This document shows, piece after piece, positions 23,421 through 34,859 of a stretch of DNA of 64,000 bases; positions within the stretch are counted from its first letter, which is position 1, and each line of letters begins with the position of its first letter. The notes beneath the pieces were generated by a model that did not search any database, was not told where the DNA came from, and worked only from the letters and a program-made list of their open reading frames with translations. The translations under genes and the position numbers were made by a program. The DNA comes from Artocarpus heterophyllus (lineage: Eukaryota; Streptophyta; Magnoliopsida; Rosales; Moraceae). The stretch is taken from positions 26,734,597 to 26,798,596 of the forward strand of contig CM046347.1 of assembly GCA_025403435.1 (NCBI GenBank), in the 5' to 3' direction.

Positions 23421-23709
23421 ATATTTGAAAGTATTTTTTCTTTGTAGTTTATGGTATTGATAATTTCCAAACCCCAACTCATTTCACTTTCATTACTAGT
23501 CATGCAAAAGACCGCATTATTTTTATGTTGATACGCAACCTAATACTGCTCATTTGCATGAAATTACTAGTATTTTTGGACAATTTTAAGGCTAGCGGTC
23601 AGAAACTAAATATATTTCTGCTATTCTTTTATCTGTTTTAGAGCACTATTAGTTATCACAATCACAATCTTCTTACTAAATGTCTAATTGAATTGTTCAA
23701 ATGCTGCAG

Positions 23710-24082
23710 AGTACGGAATGGGAAAACGTGCTTCCACTCATGGTGATGTCTATAGTTTTGGTGTTCTTCTGGTTGAAATCGTGACAGGGAAGCGGCCCAC
23801 AGATGGCTTTCCAGTTGAAGGTTCAAGCCTGCATGAGTGTAGGTTTCAGCCTATAGTTGAATGAGCGTTGGAGAAATGCACTCCATCTGCAATGCCAAAG
23901 CATTACAACAGGATATGGGCCAATGCAATAATTGAGTTGATGCAGCCAGGACTTTTGTGCACACAGTACAACCCTTCAACAAGACCAAGCATGCAAGATG
24001 TAGCACTCGAAATGGGCCGGTTGAAGGAATATCTCTCCAATTCTTCTGCAGTCTTGTTTGAAGAAGTTGACCGAAAATTTTG
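23710..24082 (+). pseudogene. Receptor kinase exon 2 (kinase C-part)
   Basis: It starts after TGCAG at 23709 and restores the APE motif, then reads [21 protein letters not shown], normal subdomains IX-X. After SSLHE about ten residues expected in the family are missing, and TGA lies at 23862-23864. The same frame then continues (IIELMQPGLLCTQYNPSTRP, DVALEMGRLKEYL) to a final stop at 24080-24082. Even with correct splicing, the kinase would end about 50 residues into this exon. Confidence 0.9.
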
Positions 24083-25803
24083 AGGCATTCCACTGCTTAA
24101 ATGGTGATGGAAGGAGTTTTATTGAATTTTTTTTCCTTTTTTTGTGGGTAAACCAATTTGATTAACTTAATAACACGGGGATTTTTTTTTCCTTTGTAAC
24201 TATTGTTTCTTTGTGCGTTGGTTCACCATAGGTCATACCCTTTCATTGCAATGCTACTGTGTATGACTAGAGGCTTTTTTTTAGTGCTTTCTGCATAACA
24301 TTCTCTGAAAAGGGTATTAGTCACATCCAACCTAAATGGAGACTCTCTTTTCATTTGCGCAACATATGTCTAGCTCTTCAATCTTGATTACCATTTTGAT
24401 TCTTGTCCTCTATTGCTTGCTTTATGCAGAATATTATAATAATAGAGTTTAATGCAGTCATCTAATTAGTGATCAAGATTATGGAACACTTACAATTGAC
24501 AAATTTCAACCAAGTCTTTTTGTGTTTTGGGCCTTTGGCAGCCTCACTTTGGGATTTAATATTCAGCATTGTGTTTGTAAAACCAACACAGATTGATTTC
24601 CATGATCCAAATGGACACTCAAGATTTTCTTTTTGGCCTACCTTGCAATATAGAATTACCTTAAAATAAGCAGCTAGTGGAAGGTTTTAGCAATCTTACT
24701 CTCATTTGATACAATGATATAGCCATCCACTTGAAATTCTTTTTAGCCACTCACACTAACATCAGAAAATTTGTTTATGCCATTAGGTCATGCTGTCCCT
24801 GGCAAAAGGATAAAAAAGCAACTATTTTTTTAAAAAAGCAAATGAGCACACAAAGTTTGCAGATATATCCCTTCCCCCTGAGCACCAAAATGCAAGTATT
24901 TTAAACTAAATGTTATTGATCTATTTAGAGACAAAAAGTCTTCCATAACTGAGTAAACGGGTCATTATCCTTTTTTTTTTCTTTTTTGTAAGCAGGCTAA
25001 GCTTTTGGAAAAAAAAAAAGTTAACATCTACCAACCTCTTAGCCTTTACAAGGCCTTTTCATGGTCCTAAATGTATATCCAAGTTAAGCATGCAATATAT
25101 ACCAATTATATCATCTGAAAAAAAAATAATAAAAGAAAATAAAACTACACTAATTCTCTGATGTTAATGCTTTCTTTCTTTCCTTTCATTTTTTTTTTTT
25201 TCTTTTTTTCTAATAGCTAGTTCTTTCAGACACAAAACTTCCCACTACCTAAACCTACCATAGATACTCCTCCATATCCACTCAATTATAGCTATCTGTA
25301 GTCTGATTCAAGATAAGAGTATCAATAATTCTAACCTTATATAACCACCTCTTAAAATATATGTTCTCAGAAACAATTTTGATTAAATTATGATGTTAGA
25401 ATAAATTTTGAACATTTATGTCAATGATATTGCACATGGATTATTTTATGACCTTATTTAGCTTCTTCTTTTTTTTCAATGTCAATCAATCATGATAAGG
25501 AGTTATTGGGCCTCTTGATGAGTATAGTATGTGTTACCACATTAATAATTAGGCTGAGAGGACAATTGGAATGGTCAGTGGGGAAGTGGAATTATCTCAT
25601 ACTTTATTTTACAACTCAGTATTGTTAACAATAATTCAGAACATATCTGGATTAAATATCTCATGCATCAATCCAGGAACCAAATTTCTTGTCCTAAAAA
25701 TTGAGGAACCAAACCACTAGGTGACTTGCCAGAAGGTTTATTTTTGGGGTATGTGACAAGAGTACAAACTTTTACCTCTTAGGCTAGTTGTTTTCTCCAA
25801 GTT
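24083..25803. other. 3' flank of the receptor kinase and intergenic DNA
   Basis: No gene seen. AT-rich, with several T-runs (24130-24200, 24970-25000, 25185-25210). No terminator beyond general T-rich sequence can be named. Confidence 0.5.
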
Positions 25804-25833
25804 GAGGAGGAGGAGGAGGAGGAGGAGGAGGAT
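25804..25833. repeat. (GAG)n microsatellite
   Basis: Ten GAG/AGG trinucleotides. It sits between two similar words (ACAAACTTTTACC near 25765 and ACAAATTTTTACC near 25834), so a short duplication may surround it. Confidence 0.8.
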
Positions 25834-28800
25834 ACAAATTTTTACCCCTTAAAACAATAGCCTTCAAAACGGGCGCAAAGTTATAAGGGACGTTGGTGGG
25901 CGGCCGTTCTCCAATCTTTTTTCATTATTGTATATATAATTTTATAAAAATTATATTCTACCTTTCTTAAGCTTTTATATTTCTATTTAATATTTTTTTT
26001 AATATTAATATAGCTTGGCCCTGATTAATTTTTCTGGCTACACTTGTGATTCAAAAATATCCATTCTCAATTATCAATGTACAATTACATAAATGTCACA
26101 TGGATTTTAGTAGTTATCTTTTATACTTAAATAATTAATATAATATTTAATAAATGAACTGTATATGGACATCAAATGAAGAAAAGGTAATAAGCTTTTT
26201 TACATAATATAACTAGAGGAACCACTTTTTGGATCCTTATGAGACTTGCCAACCAGACACCATAGATAATTCTGTACAGGATTAAATCTGTTAGCTTTCC
26301 AGTAAATAAATAATCTCAGTATTACACTCTTCTTTTCATATATTCTGATGAAGCCTTGCCCACTAATGCTCTCTTTTCTCAGGCCAATCTACATCACATG
26401 CCAATTGCTGGCTTTCTGTCATTTTAGAGAAGGTAAGAACATGATCTTCACTTCACCACTAACCCTTTATGCATCTGTGCTCAATACAAAACCTTGCTCA
26501 CTTCATCATGTTTGAGTCACCTGAACGTTTAATTTTGAATTCGGTACTCGAAGAATAAGGATTGTTTCTTCTTTTTTTTTTTGTTACAGGTTGAAATGAC
26601 ACAAAACTTTTCCCGAACCAACTCTAAGTTTTAATTTTAATATGTTTTAATACTTTCACAATCCAATCATGTGTGCTTATCAAGTGACCCGAATGTAACT
26701 AATGCCATAGAAAATTATCCTTCCCCAACTTTTTTTCTCGTTATTAAAACCGTTAAAAATTTGATAGCTCAATGACAGAAGTATCAAAGTTGCAATTTAT
26801 GATAAAGTTTGGAGGAAGAGAGGGGAGAAAGAGTTTTATTATATTTTGAGCTGTAGGAGATAAAGTAAGGAAACTCTTTATTTTTAGGATTAAATCTGAA
26901 ATTGACCCTAAACTAAAATATTGCTTATACAAGAAATGGTGACTAGTAACGACATTATGCAAACTTGGGGTGATAAATTCTATTGATCAGCAGCCATACA
27001 AATCAAGCACAATTAGTGAACAGACCCCAGTAAAGTAGTGTAGGCATGATATCCTCGAGGATGGGGACAAAATTGAGACAAGATTGGGATTCAGTTTCAA
27101 TAATTTAACGTGAATAAAGGGAAAATAAAATTTGAATGATCAACTTTAAGACAATCATTGAAAGTTTTTGAACATGTGAAGTCTAGTTAGAATGTGTGAC
27201 CATGAACTTATCCTCAACGCAACATAAACGACTAGGCCAGCAGCCCTGCCTGGCGGGTTGAGATCGGCCTCGTGGGTTCTAATTAGGGGTGACAAAACTC
27301 GAATTTCACACTCAAATTTAATTGAGATTTTAATTGATATTCGAATCGGAATTTATGGAGTACAAAAGGAGATTAATACTCCATGCACATCAATCACATA
27401 TCACTATTTCAAAGGACTAACTACGGAATCAAAAAATCAATTCTCTTGCATATGGGAGAGAGAGTCGTTATAAAAACAATTGTTACTTGTCGCTATGCTA
27501 CCCTCTAATAAGCAAGGGAGAGAGCTATAGAGCAATGGTCCTTCTACTATGTCACCGCCACCATAATTGTACCTTAGATGTAGGATAGCATTTACAACCA
27601 TTATGAATATAAACAAAATAAGCCTTAAACAGCTACAGTTTTAATAACCATATGGCCAAGATGGTCCTTCAAAAAAAATGGGCAGACTAGTAATTCCCTT
27701 GTTACCATAACCCAGTGCTCAAGATGGTCATGAAAATAAATGGATAAACAGGCAATTCTTCAAAATCCCAACACCATAAATTGAAGACAGAGGCAAACAG
27801 AAACTAAAATTTTTTTCCATTTATATAATATACATATACATAAGTTATATACTAAAAAAATTACTAAAATCTGCATAACCCCTTAAAAAGTTGAATATAT
27901 ATAATCTTATACATTATAAGGTATTAGCCCCACCAAAAAATTTTAACTCCGTCACTGCCATAAATAAAGAGTTAAGTATGATAATTAATATCTCAATTAA
28001 TTGAACTTTGGTTCAGTCCTTATCTACTATTCCATTTTTTCTTCAAAATACCAACACCATAAATAAGGATTGTGATTGGACTTGAACACCATGGCCAGAT
28101 ATTATCAAGGACTTTAGGGTAGGTAAAAATATTAGTAGAAGACATTGTTATCTCACTAGCAGTAAAATTTAAAAAGTAATTATCTTTGATTTGTTCATGA
28201 AGAAATTGAATGTGACATGGTGCTCCAAGAAAATGACATCCATAGGTAAAGTTTGCTTCAAGACACTTTGAGCTCAGGAAAACAAACATGGAATAATGGG
28301 AGGCAAATATTTTTCATCAGTGAGATATGCAAATTCATAAATAGTAAACACGTAATTAAAAGTTTTTCCGTTTGACAAATATGCCTGTGGCGGATTATTT
28401 AATTTACAAGAAAGAGGACTGATTGGTGAATAGTGATTATGTAGTTGGTCTCCCATTCCCAAATGACTAATCAGTCATGAGCACTTCTCAATTTTTATAG
28501 AAATTATATATAATAAACTGAGTAATTGTTTAAGGGATAGTTACAAAACATACCCTCTATTTTTAAGTTCTTTACAAATTACCTTTTATTTTTGAGAATT
28601 ACAATTATAGATATAATTTGTTTTTTCTTTGTAGATCCCTTCCCCCTCAATGGCCAATTGGGAAAAATCAATCAAAATGCTAGATTTACCCTTTTAAGCC
28701 TTTGGGGATGCTAGACTATACCTGTTTCCAAACAACTAGAATTATAGAAAACTTTATCCTAGCTAACATTCGTTAGGTGTCTTTATTAATATTTCAGGGT

Positions 28801-29207
28801 CAGGTTGACACATGCTCCAATTTTGAAACAAGCCATTGATGGGGGTGAAATTTAAAAAGAAAATCAAATTACATAGTATTTGAATGCAATTTTAAGAGAA
28901 AAAGGTTATTTCTAAATGAACTTGAAAATAGAAGGGAGTTTTTGGAACTAACCACTTATTTAAAAATCACATTTGAAATTCTCATCTTAATAAATTCCTG
29001 ATTTCTCATTAAGAAAAATGCCAAAATAATGCAACCAATATTGGATAAGCTTCAAGGAAAAAAAATGGAGAACCTAATGGCCGGTTTCCCATCTCTAGAG
29101 CGTTTTCCCAATGCGCGGAGCCCGTAAGGTGTTAATGGTTTATCATAGGGCCAATGATGCTAATATCTCTTTTTGTGCTACTATTCCTACGGCAGGAAGA
29201 AGATAAG
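25834..29207. other. Intergenic, no gene seen
   Basis: AT-rich, with stop codons dense in all frames. Short open frames near 27258, 28020 and 28274 have no recognisable protein features. No clear repeat ends. Confidence 0.5.
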
Positions 29208-29313
29208 AGCCCATTTGTTTCGATACTTGAATCACGATTCGAATCATTTTGCTACAGTATTTTCTCTCACAAAAATTTAAATCTTCATTCAAATACTCAA
29301 ACCAAACGGGCCC
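29208..29313. mobile_element. MITE-D, copy 1
   Basis: A 106-bp fold-back unit with ends AGCCCATTTGTTTCGATACT and (complement) GGGCCCGTTTGGTTTGAGTA. Flanks share TAAG (29204-29207 and 29314-29317). It matches 44465-44582 in the opposite orientation, including the centre TACTGTA/TTTTGTGAGAGAAAATA. Confidence 0.75.
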
Positions 29314-29317
29314 TAAG

Positions 29318-30461
29318 AGAACGCTAAGCACCATTTGTGATTGACAAATGCTTTCTTGTTGCTCCCCTTATTATATAAGCACGGTAGATGGAGGTAGAGC
29401 TTTTTCAAGCTTTCATAGGAATGAATGTATGGCAAGATCCCTCATTCACCTCTCATTATCTATATAATAGTTTCTTCAATCTTCTTACTGAATTCAAAAG
29501 GCGACCCGCCATGCCGCGCTATAAGATAAAATACAGTTGTTGTACTAGCTGGCTGGTAATTTTGAATTAAGTAAAATTTATAAAGAGACATCTCTCTTCC
29601 AACTAAGCTACCAACATGCCAAGAAAACTGAGATTTTCATCTTTGTCTGTTGTATAACATCAGGAGGTCCAAAATCTGCTCTTATATGTAAAGTTCTAAG
29701 AATAATGCAAGAAGACCAACTCACTTTCATCCTTTCAATGCCAAATGTAGTAAATCAGTTAGCAATACAGTTTCCATCGATAAATTAACAAAACCAATCC
29801 ACCTATTAGAGACTGATAATTCACTTTCACCTAAGTTGGTATTAAAAAAAAAGAGTAAAAAGTTAAAAAAGTAAAATAGCACTATAAAAGCCTTGGGTGG
29901 AGAGAGATCAGAAACATGACTTTCAGTTGATTCAGTCTGGCGCAGGTTAAAACAAGTTAGCCAAATTGCAACAGAAATTACACAACTTTGAAAGCTGTTT
30001 CGGTGCGGTAAGTAGCGAAAATGAAGCACTTCTGAAGTTTGAAGACCTTGTTGATTCTAAGGCATCATCAAACGAGTTGTATTTACTTATTACAGGTAGA
30101 TGTAAAAATAATAATAATAGCAAGTGCTTATACAAACGGGTTTCAAAAACTTGGTGTCCAGCTTACAGACGGGAAAAAATTCTCTCAAACAGCAAGGTGT
30201 TTATACTTGCAACGGTTATGCACAAAAAGACACAAAAGCATGCCTAATGAACATGTCAAAACGCACTCTTCTATGATGCACTGCTTAATGAACATGTATG
30301 AAAGGTTTACACTGTATGCATTGTATATTAGTCTTTCCAAGAAAAAAAAAACTGTTTTTAAAACCATTTACCAAGGAGAACAATCAACGAGCTGGAAGAC
30401 TTTATTTATGACAATTGAATTCCTTGATCATAACCAGAAGTACAGCATTGCCTGTGAAATG
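29318..30461. other. Intergenic, no gene supported
   Basis: Open frames of up to about 150 codons (for example 30039-30500 plus and 29727-30029 minus) show no known motif and have intergenic base composition. I saw nothing else. Confidence 0.4.
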
Positions 30462-30466
30462 AAACT

Positions 30467-30850
30467 TGTTAGTGCCATTGAACTTTTGGTGGATAACTAG
30501 ATTAAAATATTAGGAATTTGAGTAGTATATTTATCTATTAGGATACTATTAATCTTGAGTATTTAATTATAAGTTCAGGATGATGTTTATCTCTTTAAGA
30601 TTATTAAAAAAATAATTTTATCATATTGTTGGTTTTATTTCTCTATAAATATCTCAGTGATTGTAATATCGAATCTGATGAATGAAAATTGAGACCATCG
30701 ATTTCCCTCGTCCTGACTTCTTCTTATTGGTGATCCTCCTCTTTACTTCTTGTTCTCCCTCTAGAATTCTCTGTTTTCTCTCCTCGGTTCTATTATTCTC
30801 TAGATTCTTTTTCTTCTATTGTGGTCTTGCATTGGTTGATACCAATTCGA
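30467..30850 (+). mobile_element. LTR-like segment
   Basis: It starts TGTTAG, has TATAAATA near 30651, a polyadenylation-like GAATGAAAA near 30680 and a pyrimidine-rich stretch, as in small copia LTRs. AAACT occurs on both sides (30462-30466 and 30851-30855). The right end reads TTCGA rather than CA, preceded by the palindrome TTGGTTGATACCAA. The identification is uncertain. Confidence 0.3.
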
Positions 30851-31015
30851 AAACTTAATACTAAAGAAAAAACATGTCCTAATTATACAATTCAAATTTC
30901 TAATATCCTAATCTGGTTTTTCATCAACTTTAAAGGGTGAATATACTATACACAGCGAAAAGGAAACTTCAATAAGGATTAGCAAGCTATCCCATTTCTC
31001 CTTAAAGCTAGAAGT

Positions 31016-32461
31016 TTAAAGCAATAGATAGTTCACACAAGAACAAGAAGAGAGTAAAGCAAAAAAAGGGCATACCTCCCTTAGCGGATCAAGGCAATGG
31101 TCATCCTGCACTTTTGTTTTCCTTTTTCTCCAACTAAAAAGTTCAGCTTGTATGTCATTAAGTTGTTCATGTATCTCCCTCAACAACTTCCTCTCCTCTT
31201 CCCCTGTTCGTGCATAAGTAATTTCTCGACTCATACCGTTTCTTTCTCCCTCAAGCTGCTCGACCCTTCGACGCAGCTGCTGGAACTGAGCCTGAGATTC
31301 AGCAATACCAATTGGTGGATGAAGTAGAGCCGCATTGCGGGGGCAACTTATTTCATCGCTCGGTTTGGGCAAGTTGCCTTCATAGTCTTTGCAATGCAAC
31401 AATTTCTTTGCACTGTCTGTTTCATCTCTAAGACACGATTTGCCAGTTTCCTGAGATCCCAGATCTAGGTCCCCAAGCTTGGTCTCAACTCCATCAGTCG
31501 CTTCATTCTGTCCTTTCATTTGCTGCTCACAAGTTTTGCGCTTCACTTTAAGTTTTGGAACTTCAAAAATATCTTGGATACTTGAAGAACAAGAAGTGCT
31601 AACAACTCCCTCCCCTTCTTCTTGCATATCATCATCATGTTTTAGTTTTACTTCATCCAAAGCAGTGACAACTTCTAATGTTGTTGTGTCAGAGGAATTG
31701 TTTACTTTTACTGGTGGAGGTAATGGACAAGGCCTAGATTCATTCGTCTTATCTCTACTGGAATCTTTAGAGTGAGAAATTTCTTTTACTTGTTTGTCTA
31801 ACATCCTAATCTGCTGCCAGTAAGAATCAAAGTTCCCAATTGATTTCTTCTCTATATCCAAGCTTTGAATACTAATTTCTTGGTCTGCTGTTTTCTCCAC
31901 TATCTTCTGAACTAAATCGGGCAAGGTGATTGCAGATTTTCCCCTCTCTATTGTGCTCTTCTTCTGGTGAGAATCCTTGAGTGGAATCGGAGGCAAAGAG
32001 CTGAATCTTTTGACATTACCACCGCAAGTTTCACCTCTACCCAGATCACTTCCTTGGAAAAATAGATTCTCCGGGAATCTGTTTTCGCTGCTAACGACAT
32101 CATTGCAACCCAAGCTTAAAAGCTTGCACTTGTAAGCCTGAACTTGGAACTCAAGAGAGGCAATTTCCATCTCCTTCTGGTAAATAAGATCTTCGAATAT
32201 CACGAGAGACTCCTCAGCGTGGCACATCTTTTCCTCTGCCAGTCTCTTGTACTGGCTTGCTTCCATCTTCACAGCAGCCTTTTCGCCTTGCAAGCGCAGT
32301 ATCATGGAGAGAGCCTCGCTAGCTGCGGTGGCGGATGCTTCCCTTTCCTGGTCCAACTCGGCATAAAGGGTTTGAAGAAGCTGTTGTTGTGCTTGAAGGG
32401 TTTCCTTCAATGCTGTTATGTCAGTTTCAGACATCCCAGATATAGTTTCCCCTTCAGCCAT
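31016..32461 (-). CDS. GTD-binding (DUF593) coiled-coil protein, myosin-binding-like
   Basis: A 481-codon frame from ATG at 32461 (MAEGETISGM). Residues about 10-110 form a coiled coil typical of the GTD-binding domain: LKETLQAQQQLLQTLYAELD, REASATAASEALSMILRLQ, KMEASQYKRLAEEKMCHAEE, FEDLIYQKEMEIASLE. Family members bind the globular tail of class XI myosins and act as vesicle adaptors. A second coiled coil (QFQQLRRRVEQLEGERNGM) lies near the C-end, after a charged, probably disordered middle. The start upstream at 32518 is rejected because that part reads as the end of an intron in the leader. A donor GAG-GTATG at 31076 suggests one more small 3' exon, so the last 20 residues may be wrong. 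No membrane span is visible. Closest recalled type: MYOB7. Confidence 0.8.
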   Translation of the reverse strand: MAEGETISGMSETDITALKETLQAQQQLLQTLYAELDQEREASATAASEALSMILRLQGEKAAVKMEASQYKRLAEEKMCHAEESLVIFEDLIYQKEMEIASLEFQVQAYKCKLLSLGCNDVVSSENRFPENLFFQGSDLGRGETCGGNVKRFSSLPPIPLKDSHQKKSTIERGKSAITLPDLVQKIVEKTADQEISIQSLDIEKKSIGNFDSYWQQIRMLDKQVKEISHSKDSSRDKTNESRPCPLPPPVKVNNSSDTTTLEVVTALDEVKLKHDDDMQEEGEGVVSTSCSSSIQDIFEVPKLKVKRKTCEQQMKGQNEATDGVETKLGDLDLGSQETGKSCLRDETDSAKKLLHCKDYEGNLPKPSDEISCPRNAALLHPPIGIAESQAQFQQLRRRVEQLEGERNGMSREITYARTGEEERKLLREIHEQLNDIQAELFSWRKRKTKVQDDHCLDPLREVCPFFALLSSCSCVNYLLL

Positions 32462-32498
32462 ACCATATATTTCTCTGGTGAAACAATCAGCTTCAATT

Positions 32499-32828
32499 CT
32501 GGGCACATACACACCCAAAAAAAAAAAAAAAAATCAGCAGCAACAATTTATCAAGAATCAAATGACCCACTTCAATATTCACATCTTAGATCTTCAAAAG
32601 AGAAAAATCAGTCCCTTTTTAGTTCTGAGACTTTGTGCCCATTAGTGCAGACACAGAGAATAGCACACAAACAAGCAGAGTAGAAAACACGCACACACTC
32701 ACAAATAGATTTCTACCAATCTTTAATTTTGTTTCATAAAATTAATCTTAAACAATGAATCGATCATAAAAGAGTCATTAAAAAAAACTTTTTTACGAAA
32801 TTCAAAGAAATGAAATTCTTCACTTTAC
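32499..32828 (-). other. Probable intron in the leader of the GTD-binding gene
   Basis: On the minus strand, CAG-GTAAAGTG (donor, 32828) and a T-run followed by TGTGCCCAG (acceptor, 32499) frame a 330-bp intron just upstream of the start codon. The first exon would lie at about 32829-33000. Confidence 0.6.
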
Positions 32829-34643
32829 CTGATGATTGATATGGCCTGTTGAAATGAGAAAGACCCAGTTGAGGAAAATTCACCGTGAGAACAACTTAAC
32901 TGCCACTTATCAGAAATAGTTCCAAAATTTGAAAGGGAAAAAAATACGAAAAAAAAAAGAAAAAATCTAAAGAAAACTTTTTGTGTTCAGACCCTTGTGG
33001 TCTTAGAAACCAGTAGAAACTAAGAAGGAAATAAGTTGAAAATAAAAATTAGCCTATAATTAATAAGAAAAAAAATCGTAAAATAAAAAAGGCCCATAAA
33101 TACAGTTTCCTTGTACCTTCCAAATTTCAGGTTACTTACCAAAAGAGCAACTGTAGAATCAGAAACAGCTACACTGTACCCACAAACAAACAACTTTTTT
33201 TTTGTGATAAGCACAAACAAACAAGGGGACCCTTTTTTCGCTGTAAGAGCGTTTTGGCTTTGCTTTCCTTACAAAGGGAAGTTGGTATGAAGATTTATTA
33301 TTTTCAAGAAACAAAGAGGAAGAAGAAAAAAAAGGAAAAAGAAAAGAAAAACGAGAGAGAAATAAGGAAAAAAAAGCAGGAGTGAAAAAACATCTTAAAC
33401 ATAACGCCTCCGACTTAACATTGGCAAGGAAACTGTGCAGTTGCTAATTTCTTCTTTTCAATCAATTAAAGCACGAGATGATTCAAAAAAAATTAATAAA
33501 TAATAAAAAAAAAAGGCACGAGAGGGAAATATGATAATGCCAAGGAAATGACAAACCTCAGCCCTTGCATGTAATAATATAATTACTGTTATAATAGAGC
33601 ATAGTGTTTTAATGAATTAGTATTTTAATGATTTGATTTGTAACTGTTTATGTATAAAGTTTTTTATATTTACATATCATATTGTTAAAAATTAATCTAT
33701 CAGTTAAAATATTTATGTTTTACCAATAAAGTAAAATTGTCTTTTTCGTAGAAAAATTATCAATTTATTATGTATCAATTTTTTTCTTCAATTGAATCGA
33801 CTGAGGAGACAAATCATCTTTTGCTTTTTAATCATCTTTTGCTTCAAAGTATATTAATTACATTCCTAATCTAAAACTTAATTTTAGTCATAATTATCAT
33901 TAAAATTCGTTTTCATGGTTCAACTTTTAGACTTGTGATTGTAGTGTGGGGCCAGGTCTTGCTTTTTCCCGCATTGGGGGTATCCAAGGGACCTCCTAAA
34001 TTTTTTAAAAGATCGTTAATGGCGATTCCAACGGCTACAACACTGGCCCACCAGTGTTCGATGCCAATCCTGCTTAGCCGACGTTAAGAGTTCTGAATAT
34101 AAAAATCGACTTTTTTTATGTAGGGTCAACCATATTATTTAATCTTTTTTTCTTCTTTTTTAATATCCAATTTTCGATTTTGGTTAGTGTTCCTTAAAAA
34201 GGATCAAATTAATAATGCAGTTTTGGGTATCATAATATTTGCGGATCCTGTGTCATCTTATCACGGGTGACATATATCACTAACAAAGTGTGTAAAATTT
34301 TGACGGTTTAACACTACCTAGCTATCTCTTTCATTTTCCATTTAACTCAAATCTCACCTAAAATTGGGGCAATAAACCAGATATTAACATTTTATCAAGT
34401 GTAAGAATGATGCTAATAATCCTAGTTTTTATTTAAAAATAAAATAAGCTAAAGGTCGCAATTTTTATATTAATTTTTTCATATCAATTGATGTAGCACG
34501 TGGGTTTAAAAACTTATCATTTTGCATCTGCTATTCAAAGTACGACAACTCATTTTTCTTGTAAGTTGATATAAAAAAGAGAGTTACCATAAAAAAAAGA
34601 ACGAGAAAAATAGTAAATTTTGATATTTTTTGAAGTAAATAAA
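32829..34643. other. Upstream region of the GTD-binding gene and intergenic DNA
   Basis: Leader and promoter should lie in 32829-33400, where there is a long purine-rich tract (33300-33390). No clear TATA box that I trust. Further left nothing is recognisable; 33940-34090 is a less AT-rich stretch of unknown nature. Confidence 0.4.
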
Positions 34644-34859
34644 TGTTTTGAAAATATTTATAGTAAATAACAGATTTATGGTAAATATAATTTATTTATT
34701 ATGTAAATAAAAATTATTTACACTAAACAAGGGTAAATAATTTATTTACATCTTAAATCTACTTACTATGGAAATAAGAATTATTCACAATCTAAATAAG
34801 GAGGCGAATAAATTATTCACACCATAAAATTGCTATTTACTACAAATATGTTCAAAACA
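34644..34859 (+). mobile_element. MITE-B, copy 2
   Basis: A 216-bp element with terminal inverted repeats of about 40 bp: TGTTTTGAAAATATTTATAG at the left and, complemented, TGTTTTGAACATATTTGTAG at the right, both followed by TAAATA and TTTATGGT. The interior repeats TTATTTAC. Its inverted copy is at 5779-5999. No clear target duplication. Confidence 0.75.

Larger units (their letters stand above)
16570..24082 (+). pseudogene. LRR receptor-like serine/threonine kinase, At2g24130 type, broken
   Basis: In intact form this is a plasma-membrane receptor: extracellular leucine-rich repeats bind a ligand and a cytoplasmic kinase passes the signal. Two exons are visible. Exon 1 (16570-19106) gives a signal peptide (hydrophobic FLFLAHIHVV), an LRR N-terminal cap with CNWSGVQC, more than a dozen LRRs, a membrane span near 18379-18441, and the N-terminal half of the kinase. 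Exon 2 (23710-24082) gives the rest. They join in phase at the APE motif, and the 4.6-kb intron holds the copia-2 element. The frame breaks at about 16710, 17730, 17890, 17940, 18010, 18290 and 18515, and TGA lies in exon 2 at 23862. It is a pseudogene; similarity to At2g24130 is from recall of the family. Confidence 0.9.
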
